From assembly GCF_050947335.1 (NCBI RefSeq), contig NW_027473512.1, positions 124,001 through 188,000 on the forward strand: DNA of 64,000 nucleotides, written 5' to 3'. The notes below the pieces were generated by a model. The model searched no databases, was not told the DNA's origin, and worked only from the letters and a program-made list of their open reading frames with translations. The position numbers and the translations under genes are program-made. Below, one piece after another: positions 12,653-27,640 of the stretch. Position 1 is the stretch's first letter; the number at the start of each line of letters is the position of its first letter. Origin of the DNA: Megachile rotundata (Eukaryota > Arthropoda > Insecta > Hymenoptera > Megachilidae).

Positions 12653-15600
12653 CGATTGTATGACTGTGATTGTATGATTGTGATTGTATGATTGTGACTG
12701 TATTATTGTGATTTTATGATTGTGATTGTATGATTGTTTTTGGGAGATTGTATTTATATGATTGCGATTGTATGATTGTGATTGAATGATTGTGATTGTA
12801 TGATTGTGATTGTATGATTGTGATTGTATGATTGTGATTGTATGATTGTGATTGTATGACTGCGATTGTATGATTGTGATTGTATTATTGTGATTGTATT
12901 ATTGTGCTTCTATGATTGTGATTGTATTATTGTGATTGTATGAGTGCGATTGTATGATTGTGACTGTATGAGTGTGATTGTATGATTGTGACAGTATGAT
13001 TGTGATTGTATGATTGTAATTGTATCAATGTTTTTAGGAGATTGTATTTATATGATTGCGATTGTATGGCTCTTATTGTATGATTGTGATTGTATGTTTG
13101 TGATTGTGTTATTGTGATTGTATGGTTGTGATTGTATGATTGCGATTGTATGATTGTGATTGTATTATTGTGATTGTATTATTGTGCTTCTATGATTGTG
13201 ATTGTATGATTGTGATTGTATGATTGTGATTGTATGATTGTGATTGTATCAATGTTTTTGGGAGATTGTATTTATATGGTTGCGATTGTATGATTGTTAT
13301 TGTATGATTGTGATTGTATGTTTGTGATAGTATGATTGTGATTGCATGATTGTGATTGTATGATTGTGATTGTATGATTGTGATTGTATGATTGTGATAG
13401 TATGATTGCGACTGCAGGATTGTGCTTGTACGATTGCAATTATATGATTGTGATTGTATGATTGTGATTGCATGATTGTGATTGTAATTGCGATTGTATG
13501 GTTGTAATTGCATGACTGTGGTAGTATGACTCTGATTGTATGATAGTGATTGTATGATTGCGACTGTATGATTGGGACTGTATGATTGTGATTGTATTTT
13601 TGTGAATGTATGATTGCGATTGTATGACTGTGATTGTGTGACTGTGATTGTATGATTGCGATTGTATGACTGTGATTGTGTGACTGTGATTGTATGATTG
13701 TGACTGTATTATTGTGATTTTATGATTGTGATTGTATGATTGTTTTTGGGAGATTGTATTTATATGATTGCGATTGTATGATTGTGATTGAATGATTGTG
13801 ATTTTATGATTGTGATTGTATGATTGTGATTGTATGATTGTGATTGTATGAGTGTGATTGTATGATTGCGATACTATGATTGTTATTGCATGATTACGAT
13901 TGCAGGATTGTGCTTGTATGATTGTGATTGTATGATTGTGATTGTATGATTGTCATTTTATGAGTGTGATTGTATGATTGCGATAGCATGATTGTTATTG
14001 CATGATTGCGATTGCAGGATTGTGATTGTATGATGGCGATTGTATGACAGTGACTGTATTATTGTGATTGTATGATTGTGATTGTATGATGGTGATGGTA
14101 TGATTATGATTGTACGATTGTTTTTGTTTGATTGCGATTGTATGATTGTGATTGTATGTTTGTGATTGTATTATTGTGATTGTATGATTGTGATTGTATG
14201 ATTGTGATTGAATGACTGCTTTTGAATGATTGTCATTGTAATATTGTGACTGTATGATTGTGATTGTATGATTGTGATTGTATGATTCTGATTATATGAT
14301 TGTGATTGTATTATTGTGATTGTATGATTGTGATTGTATGATTGTGATTGTATGATTGTGATTGTATGATTGTGATTGTATGATTGTGATTGTATGATTG
14401 TGATTGTATGATTGTGATTGTATGATTGTGATTGTATGATTGTGATTGTATGATTGTGATTGTATGACTGCGATTGTATGATTGTGATTGTATTATTGTG
14501 ATAGTATGATTGCGACTGCAGGATTGTGCTTGTACGATTGCAATTATATGATTGTGATTGTATGATTGTGATTGCATGATTGTGATTGTAATTGCGATTG
14601 TATGGTTGTAATTGCATGACTGTGGTAGTATGACTCTGATTGTATGATAGTGATTGTATGATTGCGACTGTATGATTGGGACTGTATGATTGTGATTGTA
14701 TTTTTGTGAATGTATGATTGCGATTGTATGACTGTGATTGTGTGACTGTGATTGTATGATTGTGACTGTATTATTGTGATTTTATGATTGTGATTGTATG
14801 ATTGTTTTTGGGAGATTGTATTTATATGATTGCGATTGTATGATTGTGATTGAATGATTGTGATTTTATGATTGTGATTGTATGATTGTGATTGTATGAT
14901 TGTGATTGTATGAGTGTGATTGTATGATTGCGATACTATGATTGTTATTGCATGATTACGATTGCAGGATTGTGCTTGTATGATTGTGATTGTATGATTG
15001 TGATTGTATGATTCTGATTATATGAGTGTGATTGTATGATTGCGATAGCATGATTGTTATTGCATGATTGCGATTGCTGGATTGTGATTGCATGATGGTG
15101 ATTGTATGACTGTGACTGTATTATTGTGATTGTATGATTGTGACTGTATGATTGTGATTGTATGATTGCGATTGTATGATTGTGATTGTATGATTGTGAT
15201 TGTATGATGGTGATTGTATGATTATGATTGTATGATTGTGATTGTATGATTGCGATAGCATGATAGTTATTGCATGATTGAGATTGCAGGATTGTGATTG
15301 TATGATGGTGATTGTATGACTGTGACTGTATTATTGTGATTGTATGATTGTGATTGTATGATGGTGATTGTATGATTATGATCGTATGATTGTTTTTGTT
15401 TGATAGCGATTGTATGATTGTGATTGTATGATTGTGATTGCATGATTGTGACTGTAATTGTGATTGTATGATTGTAATTGTATGACTGTGGCAGTATGAC
15501 TGTGATTGTATGATTGTGATTGTATGATTGTGACTGTATTATTGTGATTGTATGATTGTGATTGTATGATTGTGACTGTATTATTGTGATTGTATGATTG

Positions 15601-16060
15601 AGATGGTATGATTGTGATTGTATGATTGTGATTGTATGATTGTGATTGTATGATTGTGATTGTATCAATGTTTTTAGGAGATTGTATTTAAATGATTGCG
15701 ATTGTATGATCGTGATTGTATGATTGTGATTGTATGATTGTGATTGTACGATTGTGATTGTATTATTGTGATTGTATGATTGCGGCTGTATGACTGCGAT
15801 TGTGTGATTGTGATTGTATTGTTGTGAATGTATGATCGTGATTGTATGCTTGTGATTGTATGACTGCGATTGTATGATTGTGATTGTATTATTGTGATTG
15901 TATGTTTGTGATTGTATTATTGTGATTGTATGGTTGTGATTGTATGGTTCTGATTGTATGATTGCGATCGTGTGATCGTGATTGTATGATTGTGATTGAA
16001 TGATTGTGATTGTATGATTGTGATTGTATGATTGTGATTGTATGAGTGTGATTGTATGAT

Positions 16061-17012
16061 TGCAATACTATGATTGTTATTGCATGATTACGATTGCAGG
16101 ATTGTGCTTGTATGATTGTGATTGTATGATTGTGATTGTATGATTGTCATGTTATGAGTGTGATTGTATGATTGCGATAGCATGATTGTTATTGCATGAT
16201 TGCGATTGCAGGATTGTGATTGTATGATGGCGATTGTATGACAGTGACTGTGTTATTGTGATTGTATGATTGTGATTGTATGATGGTGATGGTATGATTA
16301 TGATTGTACGATTGTTTTTGTTTGATTGCGATTGTATGATTGTGATTGTATGATTGTGATTGTATTATTGTGACTGTATGATTGTGATTGTATGATTGTG
16401 ATTGTATGATTCTGATTGTATGATTGTGACTGTATTATTGTGATTGTATGATTGTGATTGTATGATTGTGATTGTATGATTGTGATTGTATGATTGTGAT
16501 TGTATGATTGTGATTGTATGAGTGTGATTGTATGATTGCAATACTATGATTGTTATTGCATGATTACGATTGCAGGATTGTGCTTGTATGATTGTGATTG
16601 TATGATTGTGATTGTATGATTGTCATGTTATGAGTGTGATTGTATGATTGCGATAGCATGATTGTTATTGCATGATTGCGATTGCAGGATTGTGATTGTA
16701 TGATGGCGATTGTATGACAGTGACTGTGTTATTGTGATTGTATGATTGTGATTGTATGATGGTGATGGTATGATTATGATTGTACGATTGTTTTTGTTTG
16801 ATTGCGATTGTATGATTGTGATTGTATGATTGTGATTGTATTATTGTGACTGTATGATTGTGATTGTATGATTGTGATTGTATGATTCTGATTGTATGAT
16901 TGTGATTGTATTATTGTGATTGTATGATTGTGATTGTATGATTGTGATTGTATGATTGTGATTGTATGATTGTGATTGTATGATTGTGATTGTATGATTG
17001 TGATTGTATGAT
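16061..17012 (+). repeat. Nested 476-bp tandem duplication in HOR B copy 1
   Basis: TGCAATACTATGATTG at 16061 and 16537, each followed by the same order of variants. The arms differ in places such as TGTGACTG against TGTGATTG near 16428/16904. The identical arrangement is at 21149 and 21625. Confidence 0.85.
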
Positions 17013-17065
17013 TGTGATTGTATGACTGCGATTGTATGATTGTGATTGTATTATTGTGATTGTAT

Positions 17066-20000
17066 TATTGTGCTTCTATGGTTGTGATTGTATTATTGTG
17101 ATTGTATGAGTGCGATTGTATGATTGTGACTGTCTGAGTGTGATTGTATGATTGTGACAGTATGATTGTGATTGTATGATTGTAATTGTATCAATGTTTT
17201 TAGGAGATTGTATTTATATGATTGCGACTGTATGATTGTGATTGTATTATTGTGATTGTATTATTGTGCTTCTATGATTGTGATTGTATGACTGTGATTG
17301 TATGATTGTGATTGTATGATTGTGATTGTATGATTGTGATTGTATCAATGTTTTTGGGAGATTGTATTTATATGGTTGCGATTGTATGATTGTTATTGTA
17401 TGATTGTGATTGTATGTTTGTGATAGTATGATTGTGATTGTATGATTGTGATTGTATGATTGTGATTGTATGATTGTGATTAGATGATTGTGATAGTATG
17501 ATTGCGACTGCAGGATTGTGCTTGTACGATTGCAATTATATGATTGTGATTGTATGATTGTGATTGCATGATTGTGATTGTAATTGCGATTGTATGATTG
17601 TAATTGCATGACTGTGGTAGTATGACTCTGATTGTATGATAGTGATTGTATGATTGCGACTGTATGATTGGGACTGTATGATTGTGATTGTATTTTTGTG
17701 AATGTATGATTGCGATTGTATGACTGTGATTGTATGATTGTGATTGTATGATTGTGACTGTATTATTGTGATTTTATGATTGTGATTGTATGATTGTTTT
17801 TGGGAGATTGTATTTATATGATTGCGATTGTATGATTGTGATTGAATGATTGTGATTGTATGATTGTGATTGTATGATTGTGATTGTATGATTGTGATTG
17901 TATGATTGTGATTGTATGATTGTGATTGTATGACTGCGATTGTATGATTGTGATTGTATTATTGTGATTGTATTATTGTGCTTCTATGATTGTGATTGTA
18001 TTATTGTGATTGTATGAGTGCGATTGTATGATTGTGACTGTATGAGTGTGATTGTATGATTGTGACAGTATGATTGTGATTGTATGATTGTAATTGTATC
18101 AATGTTTTTAGGAGATTGTATTTATATGATTGCGATTGTATGGCTCTTATTGTATGATTGTGATTGTATGTTTGTGATTGTGTTATTGTGATTGTATGGT
18201 TGTGATTGTATGATTGCGATTGTATGATTGTGATTGTATTATTGTGATTGTATTATTGTGCTTCTATGATTGTGATTGTATGATTGTGATTGTATGATTG
18301 TGATTGTATGATTGTGATTGTATGATTGTGATTGTATCAATGTTTTTGGGAGATTGTATTTATATGGTTGCGATTGTATGATTGTTATTGTATGATTGTG
18401 ATTGTATGTTTGTGATAGTATGATTGTGATTGCATGATTGTGATTGTATGATTGTGATTGTATGATTGTGATTGTATGATTGTGATAGTATGATTGCGAC
18501 TGCAGGATTGTGCTTGTACGATTGCAATTATATGATTGTGATTGTATGATTGTGATTGCATGATTGTGATTGTAATTGCGATTGTATGGTTGTAATTGCA
18601 TGACTGTGGTAGTATGACTCTGATTGTATGATAGTGATTGTATGATTGCGACTGTATGATTGGGACTGTATGATTGTGATTGTATTTTTGTGAATGTATG
18701 ATTGCGATTGTATGACTGTGATTGTGTGACTGTGATTGTATGATTGCGATTGTATGACTGTGATTGTGTGACTGTGATTGTATGATTGTGACTGTATTAT
18801 TGTGATTTTATGATTGTGATTGTATGATTGTTTTTGGGAGATTGTATTTATATGATTGCGATTGTATGATTGTGATTGAATGATTGTGATTTTATGATTG
18901 TGATTGTATGATTGTGATTGTATGATTGTGATTGTATGAGTGTGATTGTATGATTGCGATACTATGATTGTTATTGCATGATTACGATTGCAGGATTGTG
19001 CTTGTATGATTGTGATTGTATGATTGTGATTGTATGATTGTCATTTTATGAGTGTGATTGTATGATTGCGATAGCATGATTGTTATTGCATGATTGCGAT
19101 TGCAGGATTGTGATTGTATGATGGCGATTGTATGACAGTGACTGTATTATTGTGATTGTATGATTGTGATTGTATGATGGTGATGGTATGATTATGATTG
19201 TACGATTGTTTTTGTTTGATTGCGATTGTATGATTGTGATTGTATGATTGTGATTGTATTATTGTGATTGTATGATTGTGATTGTATGATTGTGATTGAA
19301 TGACTGCTTTTGAATGATTGTCATTGTAATATTGTGACTGTATGATTGTGATTGTATGATTGTGATTGTATGATTCTGATTATATGATTGTGATTGTATT
19401 ATTGTGATTGTATGATTGTGATTGTATGATTGTGATTGTATGATTGTGATTGTATGATTGTGATTGTATGATTGTGATTGTATGATTGTGATTGTATGAT
19501 TGTGATTGTATGATTGTGATTGTATGATTGTGATTGTATGATTGTGATTGTATGACTGCGATTGTATGATTGTGATTGTATTATTGTGATAGTATGATTG
19601 CGACTGCAGGATTGTGCTTGTACGATTGCAATTATATGATTGTGATTGTATGATTGTGATTGCATGATTGTGATTGTAATTGCGATTGTATGGTTGTAAT
19701 TGCATGACTGTGGTAGTATGACTCTGATTGTATGATAGTGATTGTATGATTGCGACTGTATGATTGGGACTGTATGATTGTGATTGTATTTTTGTGAATG
19801 TATGATTGCGATTGTATGACTGTGATTGTGTGACTGTGATTGTATGATTGTGACTGTATTATTGTGATTTTATGATTGTGATTGTATGATTGTTTTTGGG
19901 AGATTGTATTTATATGATTGCGATTGTATGATTGTGATTGAATGATTGTGATTTTATGATTGTGATTGTATGATTGTGATTGTATGATTGTGATTGTATG

Positions 20001-22154
20001 AGTGTGATTGTATGATTGCGATACTATGATTGTTATTGCATGATTACGATTGCAGGATTGTGCTTGTATGATTGTGATTGTATGATTGTGATTGTATGAT
20101 TCTGATTATATGAGTGTGATTGTATGATTGCGATAGCATGATTGTTATTGCATGATTGCGATTGCTGGATTGTGATTGCATGATGGTGATTGTATGACTG
20201 TGACTGTATTATTGTGATTGTATGATTGTGACTGTATGATTGTGATTGTATGATTGCGATTGTATGATTGTGATTGTATGATTGTGATTGTATGATGGTG
20301 ATTGTATGATTATGATTGTATGATTGTGATTGTATGATTGCGATAGCATGATAGTTATTGCATGATTGAGATTGCAGGATTGTGATTGTATGATGGTGAT
20401 TGTATGACTGTGACTGTATTATTGTGATTGTATGATTGTGATTGTATGATGGTGATTGTATGATTATGATCGTATGATTGTTTTTGTTTGATAGCGATTG
20501 TATGATTGTGATTGTATGATTGTGATTGCATGATTGTGACTGTAATTGTGATTGTATGATTGTAATTGTATGACTGTGGCAGTATGACTGTGATTGTATG
20601 ATTGTGATTGTATGATTGTGACTGTATTATTGTGATTGTATGATTGTGATTGTATGATTGTGACTGTATTATTGTGATTGTATGATTGAGATGGTATGAT
20701 TGTGATTGTATGATTGTGATTGTATGATTGTGATTGTATGATTGTGATTGTATCAATGTTTTTAGGAGATTGTATTTAAATGATTGCGATTGTATGATCG
20801 TGATTGTATGATTGTGATTGTATGATTGTGATTGTACGATTGTGATTGTATTATTGTGATTGTATGATTGCGGCTGTATGACTGCGATTGTGTGATTGTG
20901 ATTGTATTGTTGTGAATGTATGATCGTGATTGTATGCTTGTGATTGTATGACTGCGATTGTATGATTGTGATTGTATTATTGTGATTGTATGTTTGTGAT
21001 TGTATTATTGTGATTGTATGGTTGTGATTGTATGGTTCTGATTGTATGATTGCGATCGTGTGATCGTGATTGTATGATTGTGATTGAATGATTGTGATTG
21101 TATGATTGTGATTGTATGATTGTGATTGTATGAGTGTGATTGTATGATTGCAATACTATGATTGTTATTGCATGATTACGATTGCAGGATTGTGCTTGTA
21201 TGATTGTGATTGTATGATTGTGATTGTATGATTGTCATGTTATGAGTGTGATTGTATGATTGCGATAGCATGATTGTTATTGCATGATTGCGATTGCAGG
21301 ATTGTGATTGTATGATGGCGATTGTATGACAGTGACTGTGTTATTGTGATTGTATGATTGTGATTGTATGATGGTGATGGTATGATTATGATTGTACGAT
21401 TGTTTTTGTTTGATTGCGATTGTATGATTGTGATTGTATGATTGTGATTGTATTATTGTGACTGTATGATTGTGATTGTATGATTGTGATTGTATGATTC
21501 TGATTGTATGATTGTGACTGTATTATTGTGATTGTATGATTGTGATTGTATGATTGTGATTGTATGATTGTGATTGTATGATTGTGATTGTATGATTGTG
21601 ATTGTATGAGTGTGATTGTATGATTGCAATACTATGATTGTTATTGCATGATTACGATTGCAGGATTGTGCTTGTATGATTGTGATTGTATGATTGTGAT
21701 TGTATGATTGTCATGTTATGAGTGTGATTGTATGATTGCGATAGCATGATTGTTATTGCATGATTGCGATTGCAGGATTGTGATTGTATGATGGCGATTG
21801 TATGACAGTGACTGTGTTATTGTGATTGTATGATTGTGATTGTATGATGGTGATGGTATGATTATGATTGTACGATTGTTTTTGTTTGATTGCGATTGTA
21901 TGATTGTGATTGTATGATTGTGATTGTATTATTGTGACTGTATGATTGTGATTGTATGATTGTGATTGTATGATTCTGATTGTATGATTGTGATTGTATT
22001 ATTGTGATTGTATGATTGTGATTGTATGATTGTGATTGTATGATTGTGATTGTATGATTGTGATTGTATGATTGTGATTGTATGATTGTGATTGTATGAT
22101 TGTGATTGTATGACTGCGATTGTATGATTGTGATTGTATTATTGTGATTGTATT
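17066..22154 (+). repeat. HOR B, full copy 2 (about 5089 bp)
   Basis: It matches the next copy at a constant offset of 5088 over several kilobases, with only isolated substitutions noticed (for example TGTATCAATG at about 17340 against TGGATCAATG at about 22430). Such similarity implies very recent amplification. The nested 476-bp duplication is present (21149 and 21625, partners 16061 and 16537). No gene. Confidence 0.9.
21149..22100 (+). repeat. Nested 476-bp tandem duplication in HOR B copy 2
   Basis: Positional partner of the duplication at 16061, offset 5088, with the same 476-bp spacing (21149, 21625). Confidence 0.85.
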
Positions 22155-24656
22155 ATTGTGCTTCTATGGTTGTGATTGTATTATTGTGATTGTATGAGTG
22201 CGATTGTATGATTGTGACTGTCTGAGTGTGATTGTATGATTGTGACAGTATGATTGTGATTGTATGATTGTAATTGTATCAATGTTTTTAGGAGATTGTA
22301 TTTATATGATTGCGACTGTATGATTGTGATTGTATTATTGTGATTGTATTATTGTGCTTCTATGATTGTGATTGTATGACTGTGATTGTATGATTGTGAT
22401 TGTATGATTGTGATTGTATGATTGTGATTGGATCAATGTTTTTGGGAGATTGTATTTATATGGTTGCGATTGTATGATTGTTATTGTATGATTGTGATTG
22501 TATGTTTGTGATAGTATGATTGTGATTGTATGATTGTGATTGTATGATTGTGATTGTATGATTGTGATTAGATGATTGTGATAGTATGATTGCGACTGCA
22601 GGATTGTGCTTGTACGATTGCAATTATATGATTGTGATTGTATGATTGTGATTGCATGATTGTGATTGTAATTGCGATTGTATGATTGTAATTGCATGAC
22701 TGTGGTAGTATGACTCTGATTGTATGATAGTGATTGTATGATTGCGACTGTATGATTGGGACTGTATGATTGTGATTGTATTTTTGTGAATGTATGATTG
22801 CGATTGTATGACTGTGATTGTATGATTGTGATTGTATGATTGTGACTGTATTATTGTGATTTTATGATTGTGATTGTATGATTGTTTTTGGGAGATTGTA
22901 TTTATATGATTGCGATTGTATGATTGTGATTGAATGATTGTGATTGTATGATTGTGATTGTATGATTGTGATTGTATGATTGTGATTGTATGATTGTGAT
23001 TGTATGATTGTGATTGTATGACTGCGATTGTATGATTGTTATTGTATTATTGTGATTGTATTATTGTGCTTCTATGATTGTGATTGTATTATTGTGATTG
23101 TATGAGTGCGATTGTATGATTGTGACTGTATGAGTGTGATTGTATGATTGTGACAGTATGATTGTGATTGTATGATTGTAATTGTATCAATGTTTTTAGG
23201 AGATTGTATTTATATGATTGCGATTGTATGGCTCTTATTGTATGATTCTGATTGTATGTTTGTGATTGTGTTATTGTGATTGTATGGTTGTGATTGTATG
23301 ATTGCGATTGTATGATTGTGATTGTATTATTGTGATTGTATTATTGTGCTTCTATGATTGTGATTGTATGATTGTGATTGTATGATTGTGATTGTATGAT
23401 TGTGATTGTATCAATGTTTTTGGGAGATTGTATTTATATGGTTGCGATTGTATGATTGTTATTGTATGATTGTGATTGTATGTTTGTGATAGTATGATTG
23501 TGATTGCATGATTGTGATTGTATGATTGTGATTGTATGATTGTGATTGTATGATTGTGATAGTATGATTGCGACTGCAGGATTGTGCTTGTACGATTGCA
23601 ATTATATGATTGTGATTGTATGATTGTGATTGCATGATTGTGATTGTAATTGCGATTGTATGGTTGTAATTGCATGACTGTGGTAGTATGACTCTGATTG
23701 TATGATAGTGATTGTATGATTGCGACTGTATGATTGGGACTGTATGATTGTGATTGTATTTTTGTGAATGTATGATTGTGATTGTATGACTGTGATTGTG
23801 TGACTGTGATTGTATGATTGCGATTGTATGACTGTGATTGTGTGACTGTGATTGTATGATTGTGACTGTATTATTGTGATTTTATGATTGTGATTGTATG
23901 ATTGTTTTTGGGAGATTGTATTTATATGATTGCGATTGTATGATTGTGATTGAATGATTGTGATTTTATGATTGTGATTGTATGATTGTGATTGTATGAT
24001 TGTGATTGTATGAGTGTGATTGTATGATTGCGATACTATGATTGTTATTGCATGATTACGATTGCAGGATTGTGCTTGTATGATTGTGATTGTATGATTG
24101 TGATTGTATGATTGTCATTTTATGAGTGTGATTGTATGATTGCGATAGCATGATTGTTATTGCATGATTGCGATTGCAGGATTGTGATTGTATGATGGCG
24201 ATTGTATGACAGTGACTGTATTATTGTGATTGTATGATTGTGATTGTATGATGGTGATGGTATGATTATGATTGTACGATTGTTTTTGTTTGATTGCGAT
24301 TGTATGATTGTGATTGTATGATTGTGATTGTATTATTGTGATTGTATGATTGTGATTGTATGATTGTGATTGAATGACTGCTTTTGAATGATTGTCATTG
24401 TAATATTGTGACTGTATGATTGTGATTGTATGATTGTGATTGTATGATTCTGATTATATGATTGTGATTGTATTATTGTGATTGTATGATTGTGATTGTA
24501 TGATTGTGATTGTATGATTGTGATTGTATGATTGTGATTGTATGATTGTGATTGTATGATTGTGATTGTATGATTGTGATTGTATGATTGTGATTGTATG
24601 ATTGTGATTGTATGACTGCGATTGTATGATTGTGATTGTATTATTGTGATTGTATT
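22155..24656 (+). repeat. HOR B, truncated copy 3 (about 2.5 kb)
   Basis: It follows copy 2 with the same unit start and runs with it to the canonical-monomer tract near 24.48-24.61 kb. It then jumps back to the unit start at 24657, so it lacks the second half of the unit (the TGATAGTTATTGC section and the nested duplication). Confidence 0.85.
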
Positions 24657-26620
24657 ATTGTGCTTCTATGGTTGTGATTGTATTATTGTGATTGTATGAG
24701 TGCGATTGTATGATTGTGACTGTCTGAGTGTGATTGTATGATTGTGACAGTATGATTGTGATTGTATGATTGTAATTGTATCAATGTTTTTAGGAGATTG
24801 TATTTATATGATTGCGATTGTATGATTGTGATTGTATTATTGTGATTGTATTATTGTGCTTCTATGATTGTGATTGTATGATTGTGATTGTATGATTGTG
24901 ATTGTATGATTGTGATTGTATGATTGTGATTGTATGATTGTGATTGTATCAATGTTTTTGGGAGATTGTATTTATATGGTTGCGATTGTATGATTGTTAT
25001 TGTATGATTGTGATTGTATGTTTGTGATAGTATGATTGTGATTGTATGATTGTGATTGTATGATTGTGATTAGATGATTGTGATAGTATGATTGCGACTG
25101 CAGGATTGTGCTTGTACGATTGCAATTATATGATTGTGATTGTATGATTGTGATTGCATGATTGTGATTGTAATTGCGATTGTATGATTGTAATTGCATG
25201 ACTGTGGTAGTATGACTCTGATTGTATGATAGTGATTGTATGATTGCGACTGTATGATTGGGACTGTATGATTGTGATTGTATTTTTGTGAATGTATGAT
25301 TGCGATTGTATGACTGTGATTGTATGATTGTGATTGTATGATTGTGACTGTATTATTGTGATTTTATGTTTGTGATTGTATGATTGTTTTTGGGAGATTG
25401 TATTTATATGATTGCGATTGTATGATTGTGATTGAATGATTGTGATTGTATGATTGTGATTGTATGATTGTGATTGTATGATTGTGATTGTATGATTGTG
25501 ATTGTATGATTGTGATTGTATGACTGGGATTGTATGATGGTGATTGTATTATTGTGATTGTATTATTGTGCTTCTATGATTGTGATTGTATTATTGTGAT
25601 TGTATGAGTGCGATTGTATGATTGTGACTGTATGAGTGTGATTGTATGATTGTGACAGTATGATTGTGATTGTATGATTGTAATTGTATCAATGTTTTTA
25701 GGAGATTGTATTTATATGATTGCGATTGTATGGCTGTTATTGTATGATTGTGATTGTATGTTTGTGATTGTATTATTGTGATTGTATGGTTGTGATTGTA
25801 TGATTGCGATTGTATGATTGTGATTGTATTATTGTGATTGTATTATTGTGCTTCTATGATTGTGATTGTATGATTGTGATTGTATGATTGTGATTGTATG
25901 ATTGTGATTGTATCAATGTTTTTGGGAGATTGTATTTATATGGTTGCGATTGTATGATTGTTATTGTATGATTGTGATTGTATGTTTGTGATAGTATGAT
26001 TGTGATTGCATGATTGTGATTGTATGATTGTGATTGTATGATTGTGATTGTATGATTGTGATAGTATGATTGCGACTGCAGGATTGTGCTTGTACGATTG
26101 CAATTATATGATGGTGATTGTATGATTGTGATTGCATGATTGTGATTGTAATTGCGATTGTATGGTTATAATTGCATGACTGTGGTAGTATGACTCTGAT
26201 TGTATGATAGTGATTGTATGATTGCGACTGTATGATTGGGACTGTATCATTGTGATTGTATTTTTGTGAATGTATGATTGCGATTGTATGACTGTGATTG
26301 TGTGACTGTGATTGTATGATTGTGACTGTATTATTGTGATTTTATGATTGTGATTGTATGATTGTTTTTGGGATATTGTATTTATATGATTGCGATTGTA
26401 TGATTGTGATTGAATGATTGTGATTTTATGATTGTGATTGTATGATTGTGATTGTATGATTGTGATTGTATGAGTGTGATTGTATGATTGCGATACTATG
26501 ATTGTTATTGCATGATTACGATTGCAGGATTGTGCTTGTATGATTGTGATTGTATGATTCTGATTTTATGAGTGTGACTGTATGATTGCGATAGCATGAT
26601 TGTTATTGCATGATTGCGAT
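24657..26620 (+). repeat. HOR B, trailing partial copy matching 8093-10070
   Basis: Offset 16564 to the leading partial copy is constant from 8093 through about 9990 (for example TTGTGCTTC 9283/25847, TTTTTGGG 9801/26365). One monomer is then missing, and similarity fades near 26.62 kb. The two ends of the B domain thus have the same sequence, as expected if the interior arose by later amplification of internal sequence. Confidence 0.85.
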
Positions 26621-27640
26621 TGCAGGATTGTGATTGTATGATGGTGATGGTATGACTGTGACTGTATTATTGTGATTGTATGATTGTGATTGTATGATGG
26701 TGATGGTATGATTATGATTGTACGATTGTTTTTGTTTGATTGCGATTGTATGATTGTGATTGTATGATTGTGATTGAATGATTGTGATTGTATGATTGTG
26801 ATTGTATTATTGTGATTGAATTATTGTGCTTCTGTGATTGTGATTGTATGATTGTGATTGTATGTTTATGGTTGTATGATTGTTTTTGTTTGAATGCGAT
26901 TTTATAATTGTGATTGAATGATTGTGGTTGCATGATTGTAATTGTAAGATTGTGGTCGGATGACTGTGATTGAATGATTGTGATTGTATGATTGTGATTG
27001 TATTATTGTTATTGAATTATTGTGCTTCTATGATTGTGATTGTATGATTGTGATTGTATGTTTATGATTGTATGATTGTTTTTGTTTGAATGCGATTTTA
27101 TAATTGTGATTGAATGATTGTGGTTGCATGATTGTGATTGCAGGATTATGCTTGTATGATTGTAATTGTATGATTGCGATTGTATGATCGTGATTGTATG
27201 ATCGTGATTGTATGATCGTGATTGTATGATCGTGATTGTATGATCCTGATTGTATGATCGTGATTGTATGATTGTGATTGTATTATTGTGATTGTATTAT
27301 TGTGCTTCTATGATTGTGATTGTATGATTGCAAATGTATGACTGTGATTGTATGATTGTATTTGATGATTGTGATTGTATGATTGTGACTGTATTATTGT
27401 GATTATATGATTGTGTATGGGAGAATGTAAATGTATGATTGCTATTTTATCTGAGTGATTGTATTATTGTGATTGTGAGTTTGTGATTCTGAGATTGTAG
27501 TTGCATGATTGCGATTGTATGATCGTGAAGGTATGATTGGTTTTTGTATGATTGTGATTGTATGATTGTAATTGTATGATTGATTTTGTATGATTGTAAT
27601 TGTATGATTGTGATCGTATGAGTGTGATTGCATGATTGCG
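26621..27640 (+). repeat. A-type block returning after HOR B
   Basis: Sequence from about 26.75 kb aligns with 2.23-3.11 kb and with 4.90-5.78 kb: TTATTGTGCTTCTGTG, the GATCG run (27185), TGTATGGGAGAATGTAAATG (about 27416) and GTGATTCTGAGATTG (27483). Offsets to the first A copy are 24536, then 24522, a difference of one monomer. No gene. Confidence 0.85.
27185..27268 (+). repeat. GATCG-type monomer run, third copy, 6 units
   Basis: Same flanks as the runs at 2649 and 5321, but without the TGATCGCG unit. The TGATCCTG unit is present as the fifth. It lies in the A-type block that returns after HOR B. Confidence 0.9.

Larger units (their letters stand above)
11951..17065 (+). repeat. HOR B, full copy 1 (about 5115 bp)
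   Basis: It aligns with 17066-22154 at offsets between 5074 and 5116, the changes being small multiples of 14. It contains a private 56-bp duplication at 12541-12652. Order of blocks: CTTCTATGGTTG start, two similar ~1-kb sections with GCGACTGCAGGATTGTGC, a run of about eleven canonical monomers (near 14.33-14.47 kb), a TGATAGTTATTGCATGATTG section, and a nested 476-bp duplication at 16061. No gene. Confidence 0.88.
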
